Part shown: in pieces, positions 9,091 through 17,489 of the stretch
How positions within the stretch are numbered: position 1 is the first letter of the stretch
Layout: every line of letters starts with the position of its first letter
NCBI GenBank assembly: GCA_036498565.1
Contig: DASYFG010000001.1
Span: 1 to 64,000 of the forward strand
DNA length: 64,000 bases
DNA from: DASYFG01 sp036498565
Lineage (GTDB): Bacteria > Bacillota > Bacilli > Lactobacillales > Lactobacillaceae
Direction of reading: 5' to 3'
Translations under genes and position numbers: made by a program
Notes under the pieces: model-generated
What the model saw: only the letters and a program-made list of their open reading frames with translations
Database searches by the model: none
What the model was told of the DNA's origin: nothing

Positions 9091-9104
9091 ATGGACAGCC
9101 TGGG
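9091..9104. other. Attachment site copy (tRNA-Lys 3' end), junction of two elements
   Basis: ATGGACAGCCTGGG is identical to 25504-25517, the 3' end of tRNA-Lys plus one flanking base. It lies between two integrase genes whose 3' ends face it. This is what two elements inserted one after the other into one tRNA gene leave behind. Confidence 0.75.
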
Positions 9105-9142
9105 TGTGCAGTAACCGCCCGTGTATCAACGCTTCACGCCAC

Positions 9143-9163
9143 TTTGTGCATTATTTTGTGCAT
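9143..9163. other. Probable integrase arm-type sites, left end
   Basis: Two TTTGTGCAT copies separated by TAT. The same 21 bases occur at 25374-25394 near the other end. The position just inside the attachment site, next to the integrase gene, fits arm sites. Confidence 0.6.
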
Positions 9164-9169
9164 GATTCA

Positions 9170-10297
9170 TTAAATCTCTGTTTGCCAGTCCGAAACACTT
9201 GCACGCGCTCTGTTAGTTGACTTAGCATAGGTGTTTAACGTCATGTTGGCGTCTGTGTGACCTAAGTGATCGGCAACTGCTCTCGGTGAGTTCTTGCTTT
9301 CTAGTGCGAGTGTCGCGAACGTGTGCCGAAGTGAGTACACGCGGAACTTTTCATCTACAAACGAAAGTCCCCACTTAGGGCTGTACTTCTTTAACCATTT
9401 GTTCGGACGCTGTGGAGAAAAGAACTTGCCGTCACTACTAAACATGTAATCAGTTGGTTTGGTGTACGCGGATTGTGCATACCATTCTTTGATGATAGAT
9501 ATCATATCATCTCGGATTGAAATTTGTCGAGTGGTGCCGTTCTTAGTGCCTGGTAAAGGCTCTTCACCATACTCACCGCGAATGATACGGCGCCTGATAA
9601 GCAGTTCGCCTGTATCAAAGTCGATATCGTGCCACTGCAAGCCTACTAGTTCTTGTGGGCGCATCCCCGTAACTGAAATCAAACGTAACGCCGTGTAAAT
9701 CTGAAAACCGATTTCATCAATGTGCGTATCAAGCGCTTCAATCCATGCCTTAAAGTGTTCAGCGTCAAGTGTTTTTGCCACTTCATCCGATTGTTTACGC
9801 TTGTTCTTGGCGCCGATTTCAACTTGATTAAATGGGTTCTTGCTGATAAAGTCACGATTTGATGCGTAATTCATCAGCTGATTAAAATATGTGTAGATTT
9901 TTTTTGACTGTGCCGAATACTTATCACTTAAATCATTGATGTAGTCTTGTAGTTCGTCCACAGATAAATCAGTAATTGACCGTGTCGCAAATTTTTTCAA
10001 AATGTGATTCTTGAAAATCGTCAGCGTCTGTTTTAACGTGCTGTTTGCAATGCCTTTGCGCTCGTAGTTCGCCAGCCAAATATCGTAAACACCTTGCACC
10101 GTCAAATTTTCTGACGGTGTTTTTTTGTTGTATTTACTTTCGCCATTGCGGAACTTTACTTGTTCGTTCGTGAACCAAATTTTTGCAGATGTTTTGTTCT
10201 CAAAACCGCGTTTGCGTGCCCGAACAGGCTTGCCATCTTCGTTACCCAATACAGCGTAAACTTCCCAGTTCTTCGGTGCTACTTCTTTTATTGTCAT
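9170..10297 (-). CDS. Tyrosine recombinase (integrase) of the second element
   Basis: A 375-residue phage-type integrase: N-terminal AP2-like arm-binding domain (about residues 5-60), SAM-like domain (65-160), catalytic domain with Arg in G-M-R-P-Q-E-L, H-x-x-R in Y-S-L-R-H-T-F, His in L-G-H-T and Tyr in T-L-N-T-Y-A-K. It is a different lineage from the integrase at 7627, although both appear to use the same tRNA. The gene ends 65 bases from the attachment site. Confidence 0.92.
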   Translation of the reverse strand: MTIKEVAPKNWEVYAVLGNEDGKPVRARKRGFENKTSAKIWFTNEQVKFRNGESKYNKKTPSENLTVQGVYDIWLANYERKGIANSTLKQTLTIFKNHILKKFATRSITDLSVDELQDYINDLSDKYSAQSKKIYTYFNQLMNYASNRDFISKNPFNQVEIGAKNKRKQSDEVAKTLDAEHFKAWIEALDTHIDEIGFQIYTALRLISVTGMRPQELVGLQWHDIDFDTGELLIRRRIIRGEYGEEPLPGTKNGTTRQISIRDDMISIIKEWYAQSAYTKPTDYMFSSDGKFFSPQRPNKWLKKYSPKWGLSFVDEKFRVYSLRHTFATLALESKNSPRAVADHLGHTDANMTLNTYAKSTNRARASVSDWQTEI

Positions 10298-10388
10298 TCA
10301 TAAATCCATTCTACCCGCCCGCCACGGCAATACGTACGTCAGGACTTGCACCTGATAGCGACTAACTCGCATACGTTGGGGATGAAAT

Positions 10389-11285
10389 TTATTTTAAACC
10401 GTCTTGAAAGTCTTGCTGCCGCTTTTGTTTGCGTTGGTCGCTTCCTAACATATTAATAGCGGTGTTGTACTCATCGAGAATTTGATTCGCCAATTTGTAT
10501 ACTTGGGTTCTGATGTATTGAGCAGTTACAGTGTCACTGTCACTTGTTAAGCTTAGTAGATTTTCGAATTTTTCGGCAGAAAAATTTAATCGAGAATCCA
10601 CTAGCATAGAATTAGATTGTAATTCAGCGATATCAAATTTGTCAAAATTATGTTGTTCGGAATTTTGAACTACTTTAATTTGATCTGACAAGTTTTTTTG
10701 TGCAAAATTTTCATCTTGTGTGAGATTTTGTGTTGAAATATAGGCATTGAATCCGTTTAACTCATAGTAAATAAATCCGCTTTTTTCTTGTGCGTATTTC
10801 TGAATTGATTTCATTATTTGGATAAACTCGGTAGTGCTATTCGTTGAAAAATGTGCGAGCGCCCTAATGTGCATATCCAATAATTCGACCAGTCCACTGG
10901 TTTGCATGGGGGTTAAACCGTCGTCAATCACTTCCGTTAAACGAGCGACATATGTTGAAAACAGTTGGTGATGATGACTGTTCGATGCGTCCGATTTTGC
11001 ACTTCCTGCAGCAAATGCGTGTGCTAGTAAGCGGGCAGAGAAGTATGTAATATGTGCTTCTGTAATATTTAGGTCATCTGATAAGCCTTGAATGTACTGA
11101 ACGTCAACACCAAAGAAATCAGCCAGTGCTTCCCAAATCTCCATTCGAGGATCTGTTTCTGATTTTTCATAGCGCATCAGACTTTGCGGAGAAACCTTTA
11201 CTTGGTAATTCGCTTTTAAAGATTTTGATAATGTTGCGAGACTTATTTTCGATGCGCTTCGTAATTCTAGTAAGCGATTTGTCAT
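10389..11285 (-). CDS. CI-like XRE-family repressor
   Basis: A 298-residue protein. A helix-turn-helix of the XRE type covers residues 1-70 (S-L-A-T-L-S-K-S-L, then V-S-P-Q-S-L-M-R-Y-E). The long C-terminal part is helical, with no Ser/Lys autoprotease pair that I can point to, so release by LexA-type self-cleavage is not supported. The start is ATG 11285, 5 bases after AAAGGA. It is transcribed away from the regulatory genes at 11495 onward, and the shared gap holds matched operators: a lysogeny-type switch. Confidence 0.8.
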   Translation of the reverse strand: MTNRLLELRSASKISLATLSKSLKANYQVKVSPQSLMRYEKSETDPRMEIWEALADFFGVDVQYIQGLSDDLNITEAHITYFSARLLAHAFAAGSAKSDASNSHHHQLFSTYVARLTEVIDDGLTPMQTSGLVELLDMHIRALAHFSTNSTTEFIQIMKSIQKYAQEKSGFIYYELNGFNAYISTQNLTQDENFAQKNLSDQIKVVQNSEQHNFDKFDIAELQSNSMLVDSRLNFSAEKFENLLSLTSDSDTVTAQYIRTQVYKLANQILDEYNTAINMLGSDQRKQKRQQDFQDGLK

Positions 11286-11333
11286 ATTCATTCCTTTCTT
11301 TTTTTTCATAGTATTGTTAAATTATATCATATC

Positions 11334-11387
11334 CATTCCAAAAATGATATAAAACTTGTTGACATATCATTTTTGGAATGATAAAGT
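11334..11387. promoter_or_regulatory. Divergent operator pair and rightward promoter
   Basis: CATTCCAAAAATGATAT at 11334-11350 and its exact reverse complement at 11364-11380 form a 17-bp inverted repeat. A promoter reading right (TTGACA at 11359-11364, 17-base spacer, TAAAGT at 11382-11387) overlaps the second half-site. Repressor bound here would block the rightward genes. The binding protein is inferred to be the CI-like protein. Confidence 0.75.
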
Positions 11388-11494
11388 ATGTTTATTGGTT
11401 GTTCTTTTTTTGGAATAGTTGTTGATATTTGGTTTAAAACAAACCGAACGCGCAAGGTTGCCCACAGGCAGGGCGCAGAAATGGAGAAATTTAT

Positions 11495-11716
11495 ATGGCC
11501 AAACCGGTAAACGGATTAAGTGAAGCGGAAGCATTTCAAGCGCGTGTGGCGTCAGGATTTGTAACGACAAAGGACGCGCAAACTATGACGGGTGTCGTGT
11601 ACAACACACTGATGAACTGGGTGAAGGACGGCAAACTTCATAAGTATGTCAACGGAACAACGGTACGCTTCTCTGTGGACGAGATTCGCGCATTGTATGT
11701 TGAACAGGGAGTGTAA
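11495..11716 (+). CDS. AlpA/Xis-like small DNA-binding protein
   Basis: A 73-residue protein with a MerR/HTH_17-type fold: F-V-T-T-K-D-A-Q-T-M-T-G-V-V-Y-N-T-L, then a K-L-H-K-Y wing and a C-terminal D-E-I-R-A-L-Y. GGAGAAA precedes the ATG. As first gene behind the repressed rightward promoter it sits where AlpA/Str-type activators or excisionases sit in satellites and prophages. Confidence 0.7.
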   Translation: MAKPVNGLSEAEAFQARVASGFVTTKDAQTMTGVVYNTLMNWVKDGKLHKYVNGTTVRFSVDEIRALYVEQGV

Positions 11717-11802
11717 CCCATGACACGAGACAAGGCACCGCCGACAGGCACGAATTAGAACTAGACACGACACAGAATCGCCCACAAGGGCAAGGGAGTA
11801 AT

Positions 11803-12033
11803 ATGATGAACAGTTTTAAAATTAACGAGCCATTTGTAAAAGAAAATTATGAAAAGGTCAGTCAAGATGCTGTTAATTTGGTGCTTACGTTAAGCCGAAT
11901 GACCACCAAAGAACGCAAACAAGGGTTGCCACTTATTGCTGAAAAGATGAATATTTCAGGTACCGCAGTTATGGCGCTGGTGCGGGAATTGGTTGATGCT
12001 GATATCGCACGAATTGAAAAGGTAGGTGTTTGA
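11803..12033 (+). CDS. Small winged-helix-like regulator
   Basis: A 76-residue protein starting with ATGATG after AGGGAG. Its C-terminal half (L-P-L-I-A-E-K-M-N-I-S-G-T-A-V-M-A-L-V-R-E-L) reads as a winged-helix recognition unit. The end abuts the next gene, which also has this type of domain. Function unknown, probably regulatory or replicative within the element. Confidence 0.6.
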   Translation: MMNSFKINEPFVKENYEKVSQDAVNLVLTLSRMTTKERKQGLPLIAEKMNISGTAVMALVRELVDADIARIEKVGV

Positions 12034-12035
12034 TT

Positions 12036-12563
12036 ATGATGACGGTTATTGCTGAAACGTTTGATGGTTCAAAATTGACAGACGGTGGTTCTAACGCGGT
12101 TTTGGTGTTTGCAGAAATTGTTAAGGCGAACAATAATGGTGAAACGTCGCTTGATTTTATTCATTTGGCGGAACGAACTGGATTGCAAGTGCATGAAATC
12201 TGGTCGGCACTAACCTCATTGGAAACAGCTGGAATGATTGATAATCCGATTGGATTGCGCTTGACCGAAGAACATGAAATCGAACGCGCTCGACGGGTGC
12301 TTGAAAGAAATGGACTCATGAAAGAGTTGAATGTAGGATTGCAATACTTTGGTGATGCAGATGACTATGAAGATATGACCACGGATGAGCTAGAAGTAAT
12401 GATTTATCTAAGTGATAACGCTGATCGCGGTAAGTTTGCTTTTGACGTTGCTGAAATTGAAAGTCATACATCACTATCAGCGTTACAAGTGATTCATATC
12501 TTTGCGTCACTAACTATCAAAGGTCGGTTGCGGTTTACGGATTATGGAGAAGTCGTCGCATGA
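12036..12563 (+). CDS. Protein with two winged-helix-like units
   Basis: A 175-residue protein. Residues about 15-75 and 115-172 have the same layout (a helix, a turn near T-G-L-Q-V-H-E-I-W or T-S-L-S-A-L-Q-V-I-H, then a short wing), so it looks like an internal duplication of a winged helix, also similar in style to the preceding protein. The start is ATG 12036, with AAAAGGTAGGTG upstream. Function unknown. Confidence 0.6.
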   Translation: MMTVIAETFDGSKLTDGGSNAVLVFAEIVKANNNGETSLDFIHLAERTGLQVHEIWSALTSLETAGMIDNPIGLRLTEEHEIERARRVLERNGLMKELNVGLQYFGDADDYEDMTTDELEVMIYLSDNADRGKFAFDVAEIESHTSLSALQVIHIFASLTIKGRLRFTDYGEVVA

Positions 12564-12859
12564 CAGATTTGAACGTGCGGGCACGATTGCCCACAGAACT
12601 GTAAGAGTGGTCGCCTTGACCGTTCATTCAAATTGGGAATAACAAAAATAAAGTGTCCGTCCGCCACGGCCAGAGTACATCCCCAACAGACAAAAAACCG
12701 CCCACAGAACTATGTGGACGGCCTTGAAAGAAGAGCTATGAATGAACAGAACGAGTAGCACCCACCTGTATATTACCAGTATAACACAAAAATAGTTGAC
12801 AAGGAAACAAAAACAGGAATCTTATAATTTTATTAGATATTGTAGGTCTAGCTATTGCG
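12564..12859 (+). other. Noncoding leader with repeated GCCCACAG motif
   Basis: About 300 bases without a credible gene. They hold two GCCCACAG copies (12589-12596 and 12700-12707). The second can pair with the nearby TATGTGGAC to give a weak hairpin. TTGACA (12796-12801) and TATAAT (12823-12828) resemble promoter boxes but are 21 bases apart, too far for a good promoter. Confidence 0.4.
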
Positions 12860-13093
12860 GTGGGGATGTTTGTTTATCAAGACAGACGCCCCGAAGTTAT
12901 CAAACCAGATGGCACAACGCGAAGCATGACCTTGCGCGAATGGATTGAAGCAAATTCAGATGATTTTATTGTTGAACCTGTGGATAAATCGCGCCGAAAA
13001 GTAAATAAAAAAGCTATCAGTTCCTCACTCTCCAAAGTAAACGGTACTGATAGCTTATCACAAACTGCCATCATGGCAAAAAATAAAAAATAA
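12860..13093 (+). CDS. Small element protein, start codon unclear
   Basis: A 77-residue product if it begins at GTG 12860, where there is no ribosome binding site. The same frame stays open upstream and encodes a hydrophobic stretch (L-L-D-I-V-G-L-A-I-A-V-G-M-F-V-Y), and AGGAA at 12815-12819 would suit a rare start such as ATT near 12827. A short membrane-anchored protein is therefore plausible. The C-terminal part is basic and Ser-rich. No family recognised. Confidence 0.45.
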   Translation: MGMFVYQDRRPEVIKPDGTTRSMTLREWIEANSDDFIVEPVDKSRRKVNKKAISSSLSKVNGTDSLSQTAIMAKNKK

Positions 13094-13116
13094 AAAATCA
13101 AAAGGACTTTTATTTC

Positions 13117-13437
13117 ATGAATAATTTTAACACATTGCACGAAGAAGCGCGGAACGTATTACGTATTGCAAATGCAAAATTGAGGGAAACCGTTAATCAA
13201 GGGGACTTTCACGATAGAGACTTTGGTAATTTTCACGGTCTTGCTTGGGAAATGGCTACTGGTATGCGCCCAGCCCAAATCAAAAAGCAGTATGGCGTCA
13301 AAGACCATTATGACATTGCAACGACGGAAACATTTATCAAGACTGCCGAAGCAGTTGAACGGATTATTGACCTGATTTTATCGAACGTTGGCACGTACAA
13401 AGAAATTAAAGAAATTGCGTTAAGTGCACAGGTTTAG
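13117..13437 (+). CDS. Hypothetical element protein
   Basis: A 106-residue soluble, mostly helical protein with AAAAGGAC 14 bases before the ATG. It contains F-H-D-R-D-F-G-N-F-H-G-L-A-W-E-M, with several His and Asp, but no motif I can name. It precedes the inverted-repeat region and could be an origin-linked protein (speculative). Confidence 0.55.
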   Translation: MNNFNTLHEEARNVLRIANAKLRETVNQGDFHDRDFGNFHGLAWEMATGMRPAQIKKQYGVKDHYDIATTETFIKTAEAVERIIDLILSNVGTYKEIKEIALSAQV

Positions 13438-13478
13438 TGGGTATCTGTGTGAGATATTTACCAGTCACCGTCAGGGTC

Positions 13479-13828
13479 TGCTCAAAATTGAGCACACCCC
13501 TCAATTCCACGAAACATCATATATCAGCCCATTTTGGGATGTTTGTGAAAGTATCACATATTGTTAAGGGCGGTATGTTTCGTTGCGCCCAACGATAAAG
13601 TGCCGTTTAGTTTACGAAGTACCAAATCAGTGGTGTTCTCAATTTTGAGCAGCCCTTTCGAACGACATCGTATTATTGCGCAGTCATCGATTAATCGGCT
13701 GATTTAGATAGGAGTGCTCCCTATTGTTAGAACACCCAATCACATGACGGCTCAAAATGGAGCCACCAAATCAAATAGGGCGCAAAATTGCGCCGTAGAC
13801 CCCAAGCACAATCAGCTCACAAATGAGC
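13479..13828. repeat. Cluster of short inverted repeats in noncoding DNA
   Basis: The 420-base gap at 13438-13859 has no gene but at least five compact palindromes: TGCTCAA-AA-TTGAGCA (13479-13494), CTCAATTTTGAG (13638-13649), GGCTC-AAAATG-GAGCC (13749-13764), GGCGCAA-AA-TTGCGCC (13779-13794) and GCTCA-CAAA-TGAGC (13815-13828). Most share GCTCA arms around an A/T core. Lesser ones lie at 13581-13594 and 13711-13720. Candidate binding array for a replication or packaging protein. Confidence 0.65.
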
Positions 13829-13859
13829 CGACCGCAAACAAAGAAAGCAGGGCTTAACT

Positions 13860-14123
13860 ATGCCTTATCCACAAGAAGAACAAGAAACAATTGTTATTTA
13901 TGACCGAAAAAAGAAGCAGTGGCACCTCGATATCACGACGCCAGTTCACATGCGAAAATATGCAAAGTATTTGGACGATACAGAAGAAAACAGCGAAGAC
14001 CGCCTAGCCGGTTGGGTTGACCCCGAAAAATACAGCGTCTCGTTTTCAATCCGTGAACGAAAGCGGTTGTCTGAAAGTGAACGGGCACGGCGTGCAGAAA
14101 ACTTACGACGCAATGTAACCTAG
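13860..14123 (+). CDS. Hypothetical charged element protein
   Basis: An 87-residue soluble protein, rich in Arg, Lys and Glu, with a strongly basic C-terminal helix (R-E-R-K-R-L, then R-A-R-R-A-E-N-L-R-R). GCAGGGC lies upstream. Nucleic-acid binding is possible from the charge alone. No family recognised. Confidence 0.5.
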   Translation: MPYPQEEQETIVIYDRKKKQWHLDITTPVHMRKYAKYLDDTEENSEDRLAGWVDPEKYSVSFSIRERKRLSESERARRAENLRRNVT

Positions 14124-15085
14124 AATGCGTTTTAGGTCTTAAAAATGCCAGTACGCTTGTTAAAAAATAAGGTAAGTGGTGTCGCGGGCTTAGTTATACC
14201 AGACAGGAAAATGATGTTCGAAAAACACCAACCAAACAGGGTGGAAAATCAAAGGTGCTGTTTGCCCACAGAATAGCAGTGCCACCTTACCAAGCCGAAA
14301 ATAAACAAAAGTGCAACAAGTGCAGATAGTGCACACTTTTCCAAAACTCTTTCAGAACTGTGTAGTAGTGTCTTAATATAATAAATTATATTTTTATATA
14401 TATATTTATAAAAAATAATATATATAACACTTATAAGGGACTACACCCTTGGGGGACAAGGAGTTAGAGACAGTGCAGGTTTTCGGCAAAAGTGCCACTG
14501 TCACCAACCCCTTTACTAATTCTTAACTTATTTTCTAATCAAATTTTAATCTCGAAGCAGTAAAATCCGAACATTGAATTTTTGCGAGTGTTGAGCAGGG
14601 TTCGGTTTCGGGCATCCGTTATTCGAAATAGTGTCACTAGCACTTACAGATTTGTGGGCGAAGTCATCTCATTTATTAAGTTTAGACAAAACTAAAAATA
14701 CGCCAAAAACAAAACACCAAATCGCTATACAGCAACAATTGATACGGCCTTCAAGCTGTTTTTTTATTTGATTAAAACGAACTCAATTCACATCAAGGGG
14801 CACATCGTTCACATAGAGCAGGAAGTGATTTCTATGATTGGGTAGGGGGCTGCATCTGCCTTGTTTTTAAATAATAGCATGCTTGGTTTTTAAGTAACTG
14901 TTGTGTCAATCTTGAGAACTTGTTTTTAACTTCATGAATCTATCTTTGTGAAACGATTTTACAAATTATAATTAGGATGTATCCTTATTTTGTTACGTCT
15001 TTCAAAATTTGTATATACAAATTTAGTGCAAATATATTTATCAGGTGATATAATAATGGATAAAATATTTCAAGAGGATCAAAAA
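14124..15085. other. Long noncoding region with a flanked pure A/T tract
   Basis: About 960 bases with no credible gene. At 14373-14427 there are 55 bases of only A and T. They are flanked by inverted arms: TGTAGT (14361-14366) with ACTACA (14441-14446), and AGTGT (14367-14371) with ACACT (14427-14431). A GCCCACAG copy is at 14264-14271. Easy-melting DNA with symmetric flanks suggests an unwinding element or origin of the island. The remainder leads into the adhesin gene, and I see nothing more in it. Confidence 0.45.
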
Positions 15086-16687
15086 ATGCTTAAGAAAACC
15101 ATTCAAATACTCGCAATAATAATTTTATCTCTGCCAATGTTACCTTTTTCTTTGATTCAACCAATAGTTAATGCTGACAATGTTTCCTCTATACAAAGTG
15201 AAGTCAATAGATCAAATTTTTTAGACTACTTTGTTCTTAGTGGGTCTGCTACTTATAACAATAGTACAGGAATTGTTGTGTTAACACCTGATCAAAATGA
15301 TCAAGTGGGAAATATGACTTTAAATAGCAGAATTTCAATGGACAATTCATTTAAATTAGTTGGAGCTGTTTATTTGGGAAATAAACTCGATTCTCGAGGT
15401 GGAGCTGATGGTATCGGTTTCGCTTTTCATCCAAATGGTGTCGGGGATGTTGGGTATACGGGGGCTAATATGGGAATTGGCGGTTTACCCAACGCCGTGG
15501 GTTTTAAGCTAGATACTTACTATAATACGTCATATCATGGTGGTGGAAATGACGGAAATCATCAATTGGGTTGGGATGATGATCCAACAACCAATGGAAG
15601 TGGTGGTCAAGGAAGAGCCAATACACCTTTTGGAGCTATTGTTACAACTAATCAAACTGGTTATGTAACAACTGATTCAAAAAATGTACAATATTTAAAT
15701 AAAAATGATGTTTTAAATGCTAATATCTCACGTCAAGAAACTCAAAATGGAAATGATGCCCTTATAGCAAAAGGTGATAATCAAACAGGTTTTGTTGGAA
15801 TTACTTTTAGTTATGATGGGACAAAACATGTTTTAACTACCATGTTTGATGGCTTAACTTGGACACAATCAATTGATAGTAGTGCCTCGTTGGCTATGGC
15901 ACTTAGTGGGTCAACGGGAGGTCAAAAAAACTTACAGGAATTTAGATTTGATTCTTTTGAATATACAGAGGCAACTAAAGTGACGGGTGCGAAGACATGG
16001 AATGACAGTGATAATCAAGATGGTTTACGACCAGATAAGATTACTGTTAATCTGTTAGCTAATGGTAAAGTCTTTGATAGTCAAACAGTGACGACCGCGG
16101 ATAATTGGCAGTATACGTTTGATAATCTACCAGTTTTAGACGCTAATGGAAAAGAGATTGTATATACCATTGCGGAAGATAAAGTTGATGGGTATATAAC
16201 AAGCGTTGATGGTTACGATCTTACAAACACTCACAAAACTGAGGTAACCTCGGTGACAGGTACGAAGACATGGAATGACAGTGATAATCAAGATGGTTTA
16301 CGACCGGATAAGATTACTGTTAATCTGTTAGCTAATGGTAAAGTCTTTGATAGTCAAACGGTGACGACCGCGGATAATTGGCAGTATGCCTTTACGGGCT
16401 TACCAAAGTTTGAAAATGGAAAAGAGATTGTATATACCATTGCGGAAGATAAGGTTGATGGGTATATAACAAGCGTTGATGGTTACGATCTTACAAACAC
16501 TCACAAAACCGGAAGCGTTATTCCCGATAAAACATGGAAGAATCACGATCAAAAGAATAATGATCATATTCAAAAAAAGTTGCCTAATACTGGTGAAAGA
16601 AAAACGGGTTATGAAGGTTTTGTAGGATTATTACTCATCATTATAAGTTTGAGTATTTTCATTTTTGAAAGAAAAAAGTCAGTGTAA
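15086..16687 (+). CDS. LPxTG surface adhesin with L-type lectin domain
   Basis: A 533-residue cell-wall protein. Signal peptide at residues 1-29, a bacterial L-type (legume-like) lectin domain at about 35-300 (G-G-A-D-G-I-G-F-A-F-H, then A-V-G-F-K-L-D-T-Y-Y), two 91-residue Cna-B-like repeats, then LPNTGE, a membrane helix and a basic tail. It should bind host or plant glycans and be anchored by the sortase encoded next. ATG 15086 has AGAGGA 7 bases upstream and gives a standard signal peptide; ATG 15056 with AGGTGA is the alternative. The gene is richer in A/T than its surroundings. Confidence 0.85.
   Translation: MLKKTIQILAIIILSLPMLPFSLIQPIVNADNVSSIQSEVNRSNFLDYFVLSGSATYNNSTGIVVLTPDQNDQVGNMTLNSRISMDNSFKLVGAVYLGNKLDSRGGADGIGFAFHPNGVGDVGYTGANMGIGGLPNAVGFKLDTYYNTSYHGGGNDGNHQLGWDDDPTTNGSGGQGRANTPFGAIVTTNQTGYVTTDSKNVQYLNKNDVLNANISRQETQNGNDALIAKGDNQTGFVGITFSYDGTKHVLTTMFDGLTWTQSIDSSASLAMALSGSTGGQKNLQEFRFDSFEYTEATKVTGAKTWNDSDNQDGLRPDKITVNLLANGKVFDSQTVTTADNWQYTFDNLPVLDANGKEIVYTIAEDKVDGYITSVDGYDLTNTHKTEVTSVTGTKTWNDSDNQDGLRPDKITVNLLANGKVFDSQTVTTADNWQYAFTGLPKFENGKEIVYTIAEDKVDGYITSVDGYDLTNTHKTGSVIPDKTWKNHDQKNNDHIQKKLPNTGERKTGYEGFVGLLLIIISLSIFIFERKKSV
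15980..16498 (+). repeat. Two near-identical 273-bp Cna-B repeats
   Basis: The units starting at 15980 and 16253 are almost identical in DNA except for about 25 bases near the end of each. This is a recent duplication that can expand or contract by recombination. Confidence 0.85.
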
Positions 16688-16760
16688 TATATTACGTCGG
16701 AAAGAGAAAAGATGACTTTCAAGTTGTGTTTTCTTTTTTGATATAGTAAAGGAGCTAAAT

Positions 16761-17453
16761 ATGAAAAAAATAAAGTTAATTATACTGATTATAGCTTTAA
16801 CAATGGGTGTAGTTTTATTATTTAATAAGTCTATTGGTCATTTTCTGATTGCATCTAATGGTATTAAAATATCTAAATCTCAATTTGAACACAATAATAA
16901 GTCTAAAAACCATAATGCTAATTTTGATTGGAATAAAACTGCCCCCTTATCAAGCACAGATATTGTGAAAGCAAGGTTAACGAGTCCGAGCTATATTGGA
17001 TTAATTAGTATACCTGATTTAAATGTTATGTTACCTATCTCTCCTGGTACTAGTAATGAGAGTTTGTCATTGGGTGCTGGAACTTTATTTCCAAATCAAA
17101 AAATGGGGGCAGATAACTATTCGTTAGCTAGTCATTTTGTTCAAGGAAGTAATAATAAGGCACTACTTTTTTCCCCAATTTACTACCATGGTAAAGCGGG
17201 TCAAAAAATATATTTGACTGACTTAGAAAATGTTTATGAATATAAAGCGACACTTGTAAAAGTTATTAAAGCTTCCGATGTTTCAGTCACGGATAATGTC
17301 CCTGGGAAAAAATTAATTACACTCATAACATGTGACTATACCGCGGATAGAGGTAGAGTTTTAATGCAAGGAAAGTTAATTTCTGTAACAAAATGGCAAA
17401 AATCAAGCCATGATGTTAAAGAGCAATTTACAAAAAAAGCACAAATTTTATAA
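16761..17453 (+). CDS. Class A sortase (first copy)
   Basis: A 230-residue transpeptidase: N-terminal signal anchor (residues 4-24), then the sortase barrel with His in L-A-S-H-F, Cys in T-L-I-T-C and Arg in G-R-V-L-M-Q-G. It cleaves LPxTG and links the protein to lipid II. AAAGGAGC precedes the ATG. It follows its probable substrate by 73 bases and resembles the sortase at 21688 closely in the catalytic core, so the adhesin-sortase pair looks duplicated. Confidence 0.9.
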   Translation: MKKIKLIILIIALTMGVVLLFNKSIGHFLIASNGIKISKSQFEHNNKSKNHNANFDWNKTAPLSSTDIVKARLTSPSYIGLISIPDLNVMLPISPGTSNESLSLGAGTLFPNQKMGADNYSLASHFVQGSNNKALLFSPIYYHGKAGQKIYLTDLENVYEYKATLVKVIKASDVSVTDNVPGKKLITLITCDYTADRGRVLMQGKLISVTKWQKSSHDVKEQFTKKAQIL

Positions 17454-17489
17454 TATTAGCTGAATCAATATTGAGTTGAATGAGGCGAA

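Larger units (their letters stand above)
1..9104. mobile_element. Right part of an integrated mobilizable element (IME/ICE-like)
   Basis: The stretch carries, in one direction, a DUF961-like gene, a TcpA/FtsK coupling ATPase, a rolling-circle Rep/relaxase, a small excisionase-like protein and a tyrosine integrase. It ends 226 bp after the integrase at a 14-bp copy of the tRNA-Lys 3' end. Coupling ATPase plus RCR-type relaxase plus integrase, with no type IV secretion genes visible, fits integrative mobilizable elements of streptococci and lactobacilli. The left boundary lies outside the window, so missing conjugation genes could be there. The four-gene operon at 62-3736 may be cargo or part of the backbone. 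Confidence 0.7.

Noticed and set aside
8846..9220. A 124-codon plus-strand frame after the first integrase
   Set aside because: It begins inside the integrase, runs through the terminator at 9031-9057 and the attachment site, ends opposite the second integrase, and has no ribosome binding site.
12796..12828. Consensus promoter TTGACA/TATAAT
   Set aside because: The boxes are 21 bases apart, beyond the working range, so kept only as a remark.
13438..13859. CRISPR array
   Set aside because: The repeats are 12-16 bp palindromes with irregular spacing and differing sequence, not regular 25-36 bp repeats with spacers; no cas genes.
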